Shown here in pieces: positions 23,874-32,986 of a stretch of 64,000 nt of DNA. This stretch comes from Longimicrobium sp. Lineage in GTDB: Bacteria; Gemmatimonadota; Gemmatimonadetes; Longimicrobiales; Longimicrobiaceae. The translations under genes and the position numbers were made by a program. Where the stretch lies: contig DASVQP010000001.1 of NCBI GenBank assembly GCA_036389135.1, forward strand, positions 124,001 to 188,000, in the 5' to 3' direction. The notes beneath the pieces were generated by a model. That model ran no database searches. It saw only the letters and a list, made by a program, of their open reading frames with translations, and had not been told where the DNA came from. Positions within the stretch are counted from its first letter, which is position 1. Every line of letters begins with the position of its first letter.

Positions 23874-26800
23874 TTGAGAGTCTTCCCCATCCGCGCGGCG
23901 CCCCTGCGGCTCGCCGGCGCCATGCTGGGCGTGCTCGCCGTGCTGGCCACGCCCGCGATGGCGCAGGAGCGTGCTGCCGCCGACACCGTGGCCGGGCGCG
24001 TGATCGCGGCCGGCAACGCTCCGATTGCAGGCGCCACCGTGCGTCTCACGCAGGAGGCGGGCGCGCGCGAGCAGGCGGTGCTGACCGACAGAGGGGGATG
24101 GTACCGGTTCGTGGTGCCGGGCGGGTCCGGATCCTACGTGGTGAGCGCGACCGCCTTCGGCTACCTGCCGTTCAGCGTGGCGGTGGAGCGCGGCCCCGGC
24201 GCCACGCGCATTGACCGCGACCTCCGCCTCAGTCCCCGTGCGCTGGTGCTGGACACGCTGCGATCGCGCGTGCCGAGGCCCGGCCGGGAGACGCCGACGG
24301 CCGCGGAACGTGCGGCGCGCTGGAGCTCCCTGAGCAGTGAGGGCTTCCCGGTGGACCCCGGGAGCTTCGCAGACGTCGCGGCCCTCGAGCCGGGCGTGGT
24401 GCGCGTCGGCGGGGAGGGGTCAGAGCTCTCCATCGCCGGCCAGTCGCCGGAGCAGAATGGGGCCACGGTGGACGGGGCGACCTACGGCGGCGGCAGCCTC
24501 CCTTCCGAAGGGGTCCGCAGCGTAGGCGTGTTCACCAGCAGCTACGACGTGGCGCGAGGGCAGTTCTCGGGTGGGCAGATCGCGGCGACCACCATTAGCG
24601 GAACCAACCTGTGGGGCGGCTCGCTCAGCAGCTACGTGGATGACCCGGCGCTGCGATACGGGGTCGCGCCAGAGGGGCTCGCGGGCCGGACCGGTCGACA
24701 GGTGCGCCTGAACGGCGGGGGTGGCGGGGCCCTGGTACGGGACCGCCTCTTCGTGTACGGAGCACTGGACCTGTCGCATGGCAGTGCCACGAGCACCGGG
24801 CTCGAGCTGCTGGATTCCACGGCGCTGCGCCGGCTGGGCGTTGCGCCCGACTCGGTGCGGCGTCTGGTCGAGATCGCCCAGCGCGTGGGAGCGGCGGCGG
24901 AGGAGGGACCCCAGCGGTCGGGCTCGCGTGCCTTCGCGTCGGCGCTCGCACGGGTAGACTACACGTTGTCCGAGCACCAGTCGCTGACGGCACGCCTGGA
25001 CTGGCGCGGGTTCGACGGGTCCGGGTTCGGCTCCTCACCCCTCCGCCTCGGCGGCGAGGGAGCGGACCAGCGGGTGCGGGATGGTGGGCTCCTCCTGCAG
25101 CACACCGCCGGGCGGGGACGATGGGCCAACGAGCTGCGGGCCTACGCTTCGGCCGGGCATTCCGGCGCGGGGGCGGATGCTCGCACGCCCTCCGGTACGG
25201 TACGCGTGCTCTCGACCCTCCCGGACGGTATGACAGGGGCCTCGGTGCTCGGGTTCGGCGGAGCGCCGTTCGCCAGGCGGGAGGAGCACTCCCTGCGGGA
25301 GGTGGCCAACGAGCTGAAGATAGAGGCGGCGGGCGGACACCTCGTGAAGGCCGGGCTGCTCATCCAGGAAGAGCGCGCGACGGGGGGGGCGGCGTCGGCC
25401 CCGGCCGGCAGCTTCGCCTTCAACAGCCTCGGCGACCTTGAGAACGGGCGTCCTTCCGCCTTCACTCGCATCCTCGCGCGGGAGCCTGCGGAGGCGATGC
25501 GCCGCTACGGCGCGCTCTACGTGGGTGACAGCTGGAAGCCGTCTGAGCGGCTGGGCCTGGTGTACGGGCTGCGGCTGGAGGGAACCCGGTACCGCCAGCG
25601 CCCTGCCCTGGCCCCGGCCGTGGATTCGCTCGTCGGCGGAGGGCGTGGCCAACCGCCGGCGGAGCTGATGCTCACGCCGCGCCTGGGGCTTCGCTATGAC
25701 GTGCCCGGCCGGGGTGCCTGGACCATCGCGGGCGGAGCGGGCGGCTTCGGCGGGGTGCCCCCGCTGGCGCCGCTAGCGGCGCTCTGGAGCCACACGGGAG
25801 CGGGAGAGGCGAACCTCGTCTGCATCGGCGCCGCCGCTCCCACCCCGGAGTGGGAACGCTACGGGGCGGACTCCAGCGCGATCCCCTCCGCATGCGCCAA
25901 CGGGGGCTCCATCTTCGCCAGCACCGCGCCCCGGACAACCCTGTTCAACCCGGAGTTCGGCGCGCCCCGCACCTGGCGGCTGTCGCTGGGCGCGAGCGGA
26001 AAGGTCAGCCGCCGGGTAGGGGTGGGAGTGGACGCGCTCCTGGTGCGCGGTACGCACCTGCCCAGCGCCACAGACCGCAACCTGAACGGCACGTCCGCCT
26101 TCGTACTCCAGCAGGAGGGAGGGCGCCCGGTCTACGTGGCACCTGAGGAGATCGATCTGGCGACGGGCGGGATCGCGCCGGGCGGATCACGCGCCATACC
26201 GCCTCTCGGCCCGGTTCTGGAGCTCGGCTCCCGCGGTGAGTCGCGGACCGGGCAGCTTACGGGAACGGTGAGCGCGCTGCTGCCGCGCGGTCAGCTGAGC
26301 CTTGCTTACACCATGACGCACTCCCGGACGCTCGCGGGTGGCATACCGGCGCCCGGCGCCGCTCCCGCGAGCACGGCCGGCGATCCCACGCACATGGAGT
26401 GGACCAACGCGTCTTTCGCGCCCCGGCACCTTGTCCAGGGCATTCTCAGCACCCGGCTGACGCGGCGCCTGCGCCTCAGCGCGGTCGGCCGGCTCGCCTC
26501 CGGGCTCCCGTTCACGCCGCTGGTGAGCGGAGACGTGAACGGCGACGGGTATGGCAACGACCGGGCCTTCGTCTTCGACCCAGCGTTCACCACCGATCTG
26601 GAGGTCGCCGCCGCGATCGAGCGGCTGGTGGACGACGCACCCGCCGGTGTGCGGCGGTGCCTGCGCGACCAGGCGGGGCGCGTCGCGGAGGCCGGCTCAT
26701 GCCACACGCCCTGGTCGCCAACGCTCGACCTGCGCGCCGAGCTCCTGGCGCGGGGGAACGTGAACACGCGGCGAGCGACGCTCACGCTGACCGCGACCAA

Positions 26801-27482
26801 CGTGACGGCCGGGCTGGATTACCTGCTGCACGGCCCCGACCGGCTCCACGGTTGGGGGCAGTACTCGTTCCCAGACGCCACCCTCCTCGAGGTGCGCGGA
26901 TTCAACCGGGAGCGCCGGGCGTTCGACTACGGCGTGAATCCGAATTTTGGCAGGCCGCTGGGTGGCGGCACGCTGCGCCTCCCGTTCCGCGTCGCGCTGC
27001 AGGCTCGGATCACCCTCGGCGCGGACCCGCGCTACCAGCCGCTCATGCAGGCCATCGAGCTGGGCTCCGGGCGCGCGCGCGAGTCCATTCGCGCGGACCT
27101 CGCGCGGCGCGTCCGCAACGTCCCCGCGATCCTCCTCAACCTGAGCGCCGGCGACACCGCCGCACTGGCGCTCACCCCCATGCAGCGCGCCCGGCTGCGC
27201 GCGCTGGCCGATTCCATCGCGCCCGCCATCGCCTTCGCGGTGGACTCGCTCACCGACGTATATACGGAGAAGGGTCCGTTCACGGCGTTGCGCAGCGCGC
27301 GACTCCAGGAAGCAACCGCGCGGGCGGGTAGGCTCGCCGCAAGCGTCATCGAGCGCACGCGCGAGCAGCTCACTCCCGAGCAATGGGACCGGGTCCCCGC
27401 CTGGCTTGCGCGCCCGCCGAGCACGGAGGAGCTGAACAGCCCGCCGAGGATCGAGATGTCCATACCCATGGGAGGACCATAG
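23874..27482 (+). CDS. Large TonB-dependent receptor-like outer-membrane protein
   Basis: This 1202-residue protein is predicted from TTG 23874, which gives the best signal peptide (GAMLGVLAVLATPAMAQE); ATG 23922 is the alternative. Residues about 35-120 are a CarboxypepD_reg domain (VAGRVIAAGNAPIAGATVRL). A plug-like region follows (VDPGSFADVAALEPGVVRV, SIAGQSPEQNGATVDGATYGG), then a long stretch of amphipathic beta strands with RLEGTRYRQRP-like turns. The extreme C-terminus (from about 1100; LTPMQRARLRALADSI and LTPEQWDRVP) is helical and resembles Spy/CpxP LTxxQ segments, which is unusual for a barrel protein. Such proteins import peptides or chelates. Being last in the peptide-PDZ-DsbA run, it may handle that peptide. 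Confidence 0.88.
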   Translation: MRVFPIRAAPLRLAGAMLGVLAVLATPAMAQERAAADTVAGRVIAAGNAPIAGATVRLTQEAGAREQAVLTDRGGWYRFVVPGGSGSYVVSATAFGYLPFSVAVERGPGATRIDRDLRLSPRALVLDTLRSRVPRPGRETPTAAERAARWSSLSSEGFPVDPGSFADVAALEPGVVRVGGEGSELSIAGQSPEQNGATVDGATYGGGSLPSEGVRSVGVFTSSYDVARGQFSGGQIAATTISGTNLWGGSLSSYVDDPALRYGVAPEGLAGRTGRQVRLNGGGGGALVRDRLFVYGALDLSHGSATSTGLELLDSTALRRLGVAPDSVRRLVEIAQRVGAAAEEGPQRSGSRAFASALARVDYTLSEHQSLTARLDWRGFDGSGFGSSPLRLGGEGADQRVRDGGLLLQHTAGRGRWANELRAYASAGHSGAGADARTPSGTVRVLSTLPDGMTGASVLGFGGAPFARREEHSLREVANELKIEAAGGHLVKAGLLIQEERATGGAASAPAGSFAFNSLGDLENGRPSAFTRILAREPAEAMRRYGALYVGDSWKPSERLGLVYGLRLEGTRYRQRPALAPAVDSLVGGGRGQPPAELMLTPRLGLRYDVPGRGAWTIAGGAGGFGGVPPLAPLAALWSHTGAGEANLVCIGAAAPTPEWERYGADSSAIPSACANGGSIFASTAPRTTLFNPEFGAPRTWRLSLGASGKVSRRVGVGVDALLVRGTHLPSATDRNLNGTSAFVLQQEGGRPVYVAPEEIDLATGGIAPGGSRAIPPLGPVLELGSRGESRTGQLTGTVSALLPRGQLSLAYTMTHSRTLAGGIPAPGAAPASTAGDPTHMEWTNASFAPRHLVQGILSTRLTRRLRLSAVGRLASGLPFTPLVSGDVNGDGYGNDRAFVFDPAFTTDLEVAAAIERLVDDAPAGVRRCLRDQAGRVAEAGSCHTPWSPTLDLRAELLARGNVNTRRATLTLTATNVTAGLDYLLHGPDRLHGWGQYSFPDATLLEVRGFNRERRAFDYGVNPNFGRPLGGGTLRLPFRVALQARITLGADPRYQPLMQAIELGSGRARESIRADLARRVRNVPAILLNLSAGDTAALALTPMQRARLRALADSIAPAIAFAVDSLTDVYTEKGPFTALRSARLQEATARAGRLAASVIERTREQLTPEQWDRVPAWLARPPSTEELNSPPRIEMSIPMGGP

Positions 27483-27486
27483 AAAC

Positions 27487-27519
27487 GGAGGCACAGAGGA
27501 GCTTCCTCTCTGTGCCTCC
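27487..27519. terminator. Short cacagag-type hairpin between convergent genes
   Basis: A 12-bp perfect stem (ggaggcacagag 27487-27498, ctctgtgcctcc 27508-27519) starts 4 bp after the receptor stop and precedes the convergent recQ end. The word use links it to the cacagag repeat family, so a repeat-derived hairpin may serve as terminator. Confidence 0.6.
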
Positions 27520-27545
27520 ATCCGCTGTGCGAGCCCTGCAGTTTT

Positions 27546-29219
27546 TCAGTCGATGCGGCTCAGGAACTCGGTCTTCACGGTGCGGGTGCCGTGGCCGAAG
27601 AAGTCGACCTCGGCGCGATCCTGAGTGATGGCCAGCACGAGGCCCTCGCCGAATGTGCCGTGCGTCACTTCGTCGCCGGGGGCGAGGCCGGCGGGCGGAG
27701 GCGCGGCGGGCGAGGCGATGGCGGGCGCCGGGCCGGACTCCCGCTCGGCGGAGTCGGTGCGGGGGTGGAGGTCGTTGTCGCAGTGGCCGCAGACGAAGTC
27801 CTCGCCCGGTTTCTCGCCGAAGTACTCCAGGATCATGCGGGTGCGGCAGCGCGCGGTGCGGCAGTAGCGCACCATCTCGTCCAGCTTCTCGCGGTCGCGG
27901 GCGCGGCGCTGCTCGTAGTCCACCAGCTCGCGGCTCAGGTCGGCGGCGGTCACGTCGTCCGCCATGCGCTCCCACACGCCGCCCCGGTGCTCGCGCACCA
28001 TCCCGTGGCGCTTGAGGAGTGTTAGGACGATGCGCGCCTTGCGCCGCGCCACGTTCGCCATCTCGGCCAGCTCGTCCAGCGGCCTCTTTTCTTCTTTGGG
28101 CGCGGAGTTGATGATGCGCGCCACGGCGACCGCTTCCTCCAGGTCCGGATACTTGCCGCCCAGGAAGTAGCCCTGCACGGCGCTGTCTTCCACGCGGTAG
28201 AAGATGGTGCAGCGCGACGGCAGCCCGTCACGCCCGGCGCGCCCCGCCTCCTGGTAGTACGACTCGATGGAGCCCGGGAAGTGGTAGTGGATCACGAAGC
28301 GGATGTCCGGCTTGTCGATCCCCAGCCCGAAGGCGTTGGTGGCGATCACGGCGCGCACCGCACCGGCCATGAACCGGTCCTGCGCCTCGTGCCGCTCCGC
28401 CGACGCGAGCTTGCCGTGGTACAGCGCCAGCTCATGACGTTTCCCGAACTCCTCGTACAGCCGCTCCGCCTCCTTGATGGTCGCCACGTACACGATCCCC
28501 GTGCCACTAGCCGTGCGCAGGTAGCGCTCCAGGGCGGCATCCTTTTCGGAGTCGTTGACGGTGGGGACCACTTCCAGCGTGAGGTTGGAGCGCACCAGGT
28601 CGGCGATGTGCTCCACCGGCGTGCGCATCCGCATCTGGCGGGTGATGTCGTCGCGCACCTCGGGCGACGCGGTGGCGGTGAGCGCAAGGATCGGCGGGCG
28701 GCCCAGCCGCTCGGCCACGGCGCCCAGCATCATGTAGTCGGGCCTGAAGTCGTGCCCCCACTGCGACACGCAGTGCGCCTCGTCCACCACGAAGAGCGAC
28801 ACCTCGCGGTCCAGCAGCACCTCGAAGAAGGCGCGGTCGCGGAAGCGCTCGGGGGTGATGTAGAGGATCTTGCCGCCTCCGCCCTCCACGGCCTCCTCCG
28901 CCTGGCGCTGCTGGCGGGCCGTCTGCGACGAGTTGATGGTCCAGGCGTCTACGCCCAGTTCGTCCAGCTTGTCCGTCTGGTCCTTCATCAGCGCGATCAG
29001 CGGGCTCACCACCACGGTCAGGCCGGGCAGCAGGAGCGCCGGAAGCTGGTACAGGAGCGACTTTCCCGCGCCGGTGGGCATCACCACCAGCGTGTCGCGC
29101 CCTTCCAGAACGCCGCGGATCACTTCCTCCTGACCCGGGCGGAACTCGTTGAGCCCAAAGTTCTTGCGAAGCGTGGCGAGGAGCTCGTCACGCGCGATGC
29201 CGGTAGTGGCGGTGGTCAA
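27546..29219 (-). CDS. recQ: ATP-dependent DNA helicase RecQ
   Basis: The 557-residue protein is a superfamily 2 3'-5' helicase for recombination and repair. Motifs: FRPGQEEVIRGVLEG (motif 0), MPTGAGKS (Walker A, Lys53), VVDEAHCVSQWGHDFRPDY (DEAH 146-149), ALTATA, ATNAFGLGIDKPDIR and QEAGRAGRDG. The zinc region is CRTARCRT with CGHCDND. There is no HRDC domain; instead the last 50 residues (PGDEVTHGTFGEGLVLAI, ending KTEFLSRID) look like the Tudor-like tail known from UvrD/PcrA. No good ATG exists close to the conserved start, so TTG 29219 is chosen; an upstream ATG at about 29282 is possible. Confidence 0.93.
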   Translation of the reverse strand: MTTATTGIARDELLATLRKNFGLNEFRPGQEEVIRGVLEGRDTLVVMPTGAGKSLLYQLPALLLPGLTVVVSPLIALMKDQTDKLDELGVDAWTINSSQTARQQRQAEEAVEGGGGKILYITPERFRDRAFFEVLLDREVSLFVVDEAHCVSQWGHDFRPDYMMLGAVAERLGRPPILALTATASPEVRDDITRQMRMRTPVEHIADLVRSNLTLEVVPTVNDSEKDAALERYLRTASGTGIVYVATIKEAERLYEEFGKRHELALYHGKLASAERHEAQDRFMAGAVRAVIATNAFGLGIDKPDIRFVIHYHFPGSIESYYQEAGRAGRDGLPSRCTIFYRVEDSAVQGYFLGGKYPDLEEAVAVARIINSAPKEEKRPLDELAEMANVARRKARIVLTLLKRHGMVREHRGGVWERMADDVTAADLSRELVDYEQRRARDREKLDEMVRYCRTARCRTRMILEYFGEKPGEDFVCGHCDNDLHPRTDSAERESGPAPAIASPAAPPPAGLAPGDEVTHGTFGEGLVLAITQDRAEVDFFGHGTRTVKTEFLSRID

Positions 29220-29597
29220 GCAGTGCTCTGGGGGTGTGGGGTGCCGGGAGCGCGGTTTCCGGCGCTCAGGCAAGGCAAGCATCGGACCACGCGCGGCCTG
29301 AAAACGGCGGTGAAGCCCATGTGAGTTGATCGATGAACGTAACTGTAGATGCGCCATGTACTTGCCCGTGCGGACGAATTGTACTCCAACGAGGACAGGG
29401 GCGCTGGTGGAGGTTTGGGCATCCGGCACGTGGAACTCACCGGAAACAGCTGTATTCGCAAGGGTTTGGGCGGATTTCAAGGATCGCGGGGCGTCCGCGG
29501 GGGCAATGCGAGCGGCGGGCCCGGTGCTTGCAAAGAGGATGGGCACAACTGGCCCATGGGGCGACAGTTTCCGGAGAACCACAGCCAGAGGCGACGA
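29220..29597. other. Divergent spacer between recQ and the OmpA-like gene
   Basis: The 378 bp contain open frames in both directions but nothing with family features. Both genes read away from this segment, so it must hold their promoters; I could not pick out convincing -35/-10 pairs. Confidence 0.4.
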
Positions 29598-30290
29598 ATG
29601 ACTACGTTTTCACGCAAGCTGACCGTGCTTGCCTGCGTCAGCACCCTGGGGATGACGGGTGTGACCGGGTGCGCTTCGCTGAACAGGACGGAGCAGGGCG
29701 CCGTGATCGGCGCCGGTACGGGTGGCGCCATCGGAGCGGTGATCGGCAAGCAGACCGGGAGCACGGCGCGTGGCGCCATCCTGGGCGCGGTGCTGGGCGG
29801 CGCGGCCGGCGCGGTGATCGGGCGCCAGATGGACCGCCAGAGCCAGGAGCTGGAGCAGAGCCTTCCCGACGCCGAGGTGCAGCGCGTAGGCGAGGGGATC
29901 GCGGTGACCTTTGCGTCGGGGATCCTCTTCCCCACCAACAGCACGCAGATCCTTGCGGCCGGGCAGAACAATCTGGCGCAGCTCGCGAGCAGCCTGCAGC
30001 GCTACCCGGAGACCACGGTGCTGATCGTGGGGCACACGGACGCCCGCGGGACGGACCAGTACAACATGCAGCTGTCGCAGAACCGCTCGCAGTCGGCGGC
30101 CAACTTCCTGATCTCCCGCGGGATCGCCGCCTCGCGCATCCGCACCGAGGGCCGGGGTGAGTCGGAGCCGGTCGCCTCCAACGAGACCGACGCCGGGATG
30201 CAGCAGAACCGCCGCGTCGAGGTCGCCATCTTCGCGAGCGAGCAGTACCGCCAGCAGATCCTCCGCGAGTACGGCACGCGCCCGCAGTAA
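29598..30290 (+). CDS. OmpA-family lipoprotein with glycine zipper
   Basis: ATG 29598 follows gagg; the 230-residue product has a lipobox (TGVTGC). Residues 35-80 are a glycine zipper (GAGTGGAIGAVIG, then GAVLGGAAGAVIG), able to pack in a membrane. The C-terminal OmpA domain (about 100-220) has ILFPTNSTQI, VGHTDARGTDQYNMQLSQNR and GRGESEPVASN, the standard peptidoglycan-binding phrases. It should link the outer membrane to the wall non-covalently. A strong terminator follows. Confidence 0.95.
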   Translation: MTTFSRKLTVLACVSTLGMTGVTGCASLNRTEQGAVIGAGTGGAIGAVIGKQTGSTARGAILGAVLGGAAGAVIGRQMDRQSQELEQSLPDAEVQRVGEGIAVTFASGILFPTNSTQILAAGQNNLAQLASSLQRYPETTVLIVGHTDARGTDQYNMQLSQNRSQSAANFLISRGIAASRIRTEGRGESEPVASNETDAGMQQNRRVEVAIFASEQYRQQILREYGTRPQ

Positions 30291-30315
30291 GCACGGTCCC
30301 GCACGACGGAGCAGC

Positions 30316-30347
30316 ATCGCCCCCGGCACACGCGTGCCGGGGGCGAT
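30316..30347 (+). terminator. Hairpin after the OmpA-like gene
   Basis: A 14-bp perfect stem (atcgcccccggcac 30316-30329, gtgccgggggcgat 30334-30347) has loop acgc and is followed by tgcattt, a weak T-tract. Confidence 0.75.
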
Positions 30348-30354
30348 TGCATTT

Positions 30355-30602
30355 GGGGAATGGGGAATGGGGAATGGGGAATGGGGCAGGTCCGGGGCGG
30401 CGTGGTGCGTCGTGGGGGAAGGCACGGGCAGCCACGTGGGGCGGCCCCTACGCGGGATCGGTGTGCCGCACGGGGCGGCGGAGCGGCGCCGGGCACGGGC
30501 GCGATGAATCGCGCCCCTACCGGATCTGGGCGCGCCTGACGGAGTTCTCCCCCTCGCCCGCCCTGCGCCCCCGCAGGCGGGGGAGGGGGCCGGGGGGAGG
30601 GG
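30355..30602. repeat. ggggaat tandem tract plus composite hairpin cassette
   Basis: Four units of ggggaat (30355-30382) are followed by a composite of hairpins in order: ggcacgggcagccacgtggg (about 30421), gcgcgatgaatcgcgc (30502-30517), and ttctccccctcgcccgccct ending in gcaggcgggggaggggg (about 30544-30600). The same order recurs at 39066, 45525 and 53885. Confidence 0.85.
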
Positions 30603-30612
30603 ACGTTTGCCC

Positions 30613-31545
30613 TCACCCCATCGCCGCCATCAGCTCCAGCAGGAGGCGCGCGGCGAGCTTCGCGGTGCGGCCGTCCTGGTCGTACGGCGGGGAGGTCTCC
30701 ATGATGTCGGCGGCGGCGAGGCGCGGGTCGGCGGCGAGGGCGCGGACCAGCGCGATCATCTCGCGCGCGGAGAGGCCGCCGATGCCGGGGGCGCTCACGC
30801 CCGGGGCCGCGGAGGCGTCCGCGGCGTCCATGTCGATGCTCAGGTAGAGCGCGTCGGCGTCCGCGGTGATGCGGTCCAGGGCGGTGCGGGCGGCGCGCTC
30901 CGGGGACTGCGCGGCCACCTCGTCGACGCTCGCCAGGTGGATGCCGCTGGACGCCGCCCACTCCAGGTAGAAGCGCGAGTTGGCGAAGCGGCGCAGCCCC
31001 AGCATCGCCACGCGCGCGCCCTTCAGCACCGGCGTCTCCAGCGCGCGGCGAAAGGGGGTGCCGCTGGAGAGCGAGGCCTGGTCGTCGTACTCGCGCACGT
31101 CCAGGTGGGCGTCCACCGTGGCGAGGGCGAGCTTCGTGTGCGGGCGCGCGGCGGCGAGGCCGCGGATCAGCGAGCCCGTGATCCCGTGGTCGCCGCCCAG
31201 GAAGATGGGGCGCGCGCCAGCCTCGAACACGCGCCGCGCGGCGTCCTCGATGCGGGCATGCGCGGCCGCGCCGTTCATCGAGGGAAGCGACAGGTCGCCC
31301 AGGTCCAGCGCGGGAGGCACCTCGCGCTCGCCATCCCAGGTGCCGAACGAGGAGAGCGCGTCGCGGATGGCGCGCGGGCCGAAGCGGGCGCCCGGGCGCG
31401 ATGGGATGCCGCCATCGTACGGAATCCCCAGGAGCACCACGCGGCCGCCGATGGAATCCGCGTCGCCGCGCGGATGGAGGAGCGCTGGCGCGCGGGGGTC
31501 GCGCGGGTCGGGCTCGGCGCGGAGGCCCTGGAGCGGATCGGTCAT
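30613..31545 (-). CDS. Arginase/agmatinase/formiminoglutamase-family ureohydrolase
   Basis: The 310-residue binuclear manganese hydrolase shows the three metal motifs of the family: GGDHGITGSL (about 119), TVDAHLDVREYDD (about 143-147) and SIDMDAADASAAPG (about 231-235). In the last motif, where arginases and agmatinases have SxDxDxxDPxxxPG, this protein has DASAAPG, so the Pro is replaced by Ala. This cleaves a guanidino or formimino group from arginine, agmatine or formimino-glutamate; the exact substrate is not clear. Monocistronic, with repeats on one side and trpS diverging on the other. Confidence 0.9.
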   Translation of the reverse strand: MTDPLQGLRAEPDPRDPRAPALLHPRGDADSIGGRVVLLGIPYDGGIPSRPGARFGPRAIRDALSSFGTWDGEREVPPALDLGDLSLPSMNGAAAHARIEDAARRVFEAGARPIFLGGDHGITGSLIRGLAAARPHTKLALATVDAHLDVREYDDQASLSSGTPFRRALETPVLKGARVAMLGLRRFANSRFYLEWAASSGIHLASVDEVAAQSPERAARTALDRITADADALYLSIDMDAADASAAPGVSAPGIGGLSAREMIALVRALAADPRLAAADIMETSPPYDQDGRTAKLAARLLLELMAAMG

Positions 31546-31679
31546 GGCGGCGCGGCGTGGGGATTCGGCTTGTCAGCGATCGTCGGCGGGGGCTAAGTTA
31601 CGCCCACGGGCCGATGTGCTGCCAGTAAGCACGCCGCCGGCCCGCCACGTCCGCCCGCAACGCACCGGCACCTGACCTG

Positions 31680-32645
31680 ATGAAGCGCATCCTGACGGGG
31701 ATCCAGCCTTCCGGCACCCTCCACATCGGCAACTATTTCGGGGCGATGCGCCCGATCCTGGACCGGCAGGGCGACGGCGAGGTGTTCGTCTTCCTGGCCG
31801 ACCTGCACGCCCTCACCTCGCTGCGCGACCCCGGCGCCCTTCGCGCCAACGTGCGCGAGGCCACGGTCGACTTCCTGGCGTGCGGGCTGGACCCGGAGCG
31901 CACCGTCTACTGGCGCCAGTCCGACGTCCCCGCCCACTCCGAGCTGATGTGGATCCTCAGCACGCTCACCCCCATGCGGATGCTGGAGCTGGCGGTGTCG
32001 TACAAGGACAAGGTGGAGCAGGGGATCGCGGCCTATGCGGGCCTCTTCACCTACCCCGTCCTCCAGGCCGCCGACATCCTCCTCTACGACGCCGACGTCG
32101 TCCCCGTGGGCAAGGACCAGAAGCAGCACCTGGAAATGACGCGCGACATCGCCGTGAAGTTCAACGCGGTGTACGGCGACACGCTCAAGCTCCCCGCGCC
32201 TGAGATCAGCGAGAACGTGGCGGTCGTGCCGGGGCTCGACGGCCGTAAGATGAGCAAGAGCTACGGCAACGCGCTGGACATCTTCCAAGACGAGAAGCCG
32301 CTGCGGAAGCGGGTGATGAGCATCGTCACCGACTCCACGCCGCTGGAGGAGCCGAAGCTGATCGAGGGCTCCAACATCCTCGCGCTCTACCGCCTCGTCG
32401 CCTCGCCCGAGCAGGTGGCACGGATGGAGGACGACTTCCGCGCCGGCGGCATCGGCTACGGCGACTTCAAGAAGCGTCTCTTCGAAGCGCTGTGGGAGTA
32501 CTTCGCCCCCATGCGCGCGCGCCGCGCCGAGATCCTGGCGCGCCCCGGATACGTGGACGAGGTGCTGGAGCACGGCGCCCGCCGCGCCCGCGACATCGCT
32601 GACGCCACGATGGAGCGGGTGAGGGCGGCGGTGGGGTTGCGGTAG
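31680..32645 (+). CDS. trpS: Tryptophan--tRNA ligase
   Basis: This 321-residue class I synthetase charges tRNA-Trp. It contains GIQPSGTLHIGNYFGAM (with the HIGN signature), AADILLYDADVVPVGKDQKQH, in which D residues contact the indole, and KMSKSYGN near residue 197. Length and domain order are those of bacterial TrpS. It has no close partner: 134 bp upstream lies the divergent ureohydrolase start, and a repeat tract follows. Confidence 0.97.
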   Translation: MKRILTGIQPSGTLHIGNYFGAMRPILDRQGDGEVFVFLADLHALTSLRDPGALRANVREATVDFLACGLDPERTVYWRQSDVPAHSELMWILSTLTPMRMLELAVSYKDKVEQGIAAYAGLFTYPVLQAADILLYDADVVPVGKDQKQHLEMTRDIAVKFNAVYGDTLKLPAPEISENVAVVPGLDGRKMSKSYGNALDIFQDEKPLRKRVMSIVTDSTPLEEPKLIEGSNILALYRLVASPEQVARMEDDFRAGGIGYGDFKKRLFEALWEYFAPMRARRAEILARPGYVDEVLEHGARRARDIADATMERVRAAVGLR

Positions 32646-32668
32646 GGGGGCGGGGGTGAACCCAGGCG

Positions 32669-32731
32669 CCGGGGGCTGAAGCCCCCGGCTGGAACCACGG
32701 GAAGCCCACTGAAGTGGGCTCGAGAAGCGCG
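32669..32731. repeat. Twin-hairpin repeat (gggggctgaagccccc type), copy 1
   Basis: Two hairpins with the same loop word ctgaag/actgaagt follow each other: ccgggggctgaagcccccgg and gcccactgaagtgggc, then tcgagaagcgcgg. Related copies are at 41417 and 45425. Confidence 0.85.
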
Positions 32732-32829
32732 GTATCAGACCCCGAGTCCGCGCAGGCGGACTTTGTGCTTTTGTTGCAGCGAGTTCACTCGCCCGGAATC
32801 GTCGGCCTGGCTATTCCCTGTCTCCTGCC

Positions 32830-32899
32830 ATTCCCCATTCCCTATTCCCCATTCCCTATTCCCCATTCCCCATTCCCCATTCCCCATTCCCCATTCCCC
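32830..32899. repeat. 7-bp tandem repeat attcccc, ten units
   Basis: Ten consecutive 7-mers are seen, with units 2 and 4 reading attccct; this is the complement of ggggaat. Shorter tracts of the same unit lie at 12344, 30355 and 57749. It is 88 bp upstream of the zinc-ribbon gene start. Confidence 0.9.
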
Positions 32900-32986
32900 G
32901 CCGTCCCGCTGGTCCGCCTTGTGCACCCCGCGCCCTTCTGCCCCGCGGCACCGGCCGCGGCACACCCGAGAGCCGGAAGGAAGCGC

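Noticed and set aside
30355-30386. ggggaat run as CRISPR or origin iterons
   Set aside because: Units are contiguous and short, without dnaA-type boxes or replication genes.
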